This document shows positions 63,979-64,000 of a stretch of 64,000 nt of DNA, piece by piece. The translations under genes and the position numbers were made by a program. The notes beneath the pieces were generated by a model. That model searched no databases. It was not told the origin of the DNA and was given only the letters and a program-made list of their open reading frames with translations. The stretch comes from Desulfolucanica intricata (lineage in GTDB: Bacteria > Bacillota > Desulfotomaculia > Desulfotomaculales > Desulfofarciminaceae). The first letter of the stretch is position 1; each line of letters starts with the position of its first letter. Location of the stretch: assembly GCF_001592105.1 (NCBI RefSeq), contig NZ_BCWE01000018.1, positions 27,649-91,648 of the forward strand, given 5' to 3'.

Positions 63979-64000
63979 AATTATGAACTTTTACAGTTCC

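Overview
The window looks like chromosomal DNA from an endospore-forming, anaerobic Firmicute of the Clostridia/Peptococcaceae type (Desulfotomaculum-like). This is inferred from gene content, not from a search. The supporting content is spoVAC-D-E with YhcN-type and DUF1657 partners, a PyrR-controlled pyr operon with class 1B dihydroorotate dehydrogenase (pyrK-pyrD), lysine synthesis through LL-diaminopimelate aminotransferase, futalosine-pathway menaquinone genes, a tungstate transporter, phosphosulfolactate synthase, and a sulfide-type Thi4. Base composition is moderate to AT-rich. No phage, insertion sequence, CRISPR array or tRNA was recognised.

Layout. 1-5.6 kb (minus strand) is a housekeeping cluster transcribed yicC-remA-gmk-rpoZ-coaBC-priA, with priA running off the left edge. 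5.8-9.1 kb (minus) holds dapF, dapL and an aspartate-type aminotransferase, and 9.1-11.9 kb (minus) a calcium-type P-ATPase. The plus-strand rqcH gene follows. 13.9-26.2 kb (minus) is one long pyrimidine operon, pyrR-pyrB-pyrC-carA-carB-pyrK-pyrD-pyrF-(45-residue ORF)-pyrE, with a PyrR-type attenuator before pyrR and another before pyrB. Two GC-rich futalosine genes (mqnB, mqnD) are appended after pyrE. 26.3-29.6 kb has a YqhV-like protein, an MFS exporter, phosphosulfolactate synthase and a DUF441 protein. 29.6-32.7 kb is a molybdenum/tungsten-cofactor riboswitch followed by tupABC.

32.7-37.5 kb (minus) is a marR-MFP-RND efflux operon, and 37.7-39.1 kb is lspA-rluD. 39.2-41.3 kb (plus) carries a VanZ-like protein, apparently started at ATT, a FliK-like/FlhB-like pair and a TtcA-type PP-loop enzyme. 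RNase P RNA lies on the minus strand at about 42.65-42.99 kb. Next come a sigma-H-promoted Na+/alanine symporter, then purL (fused to PurS-like domains)-purQ-GNAT, lgt, and htpG behind a perfect CIRCE operator. 55.6-59.4 kb (minus) is a sporulation operon, DUF1657-DUF1657-DUF421-spoVAC-spoVAD-spoVAE-yhcN. Its gene content matches the spoVA2mob module linked to high spore heat resistance. The last part has a TPP riboswitch with thi4, a PiT phosphate transporter with its DUF47 partner, a DUF3793 gene, decayed coding sequence and the 5S rRNA end of an rRNA operon.

The most interesting items are the spoVA2mob-like operon with a hairpin between its DUF1657 paralogues, the Moco/Tuco riboswitch directly upstream of a tungstate transporter, the GC-rich mqnBD pair on the end of the pyr operon, the PurS-PurL fusion, the CIRCE-controlled htpG, the sigma-H promoter of the symporter, and the apparent ATT start codon. 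All gene-family calls come from motif recognition by eye.
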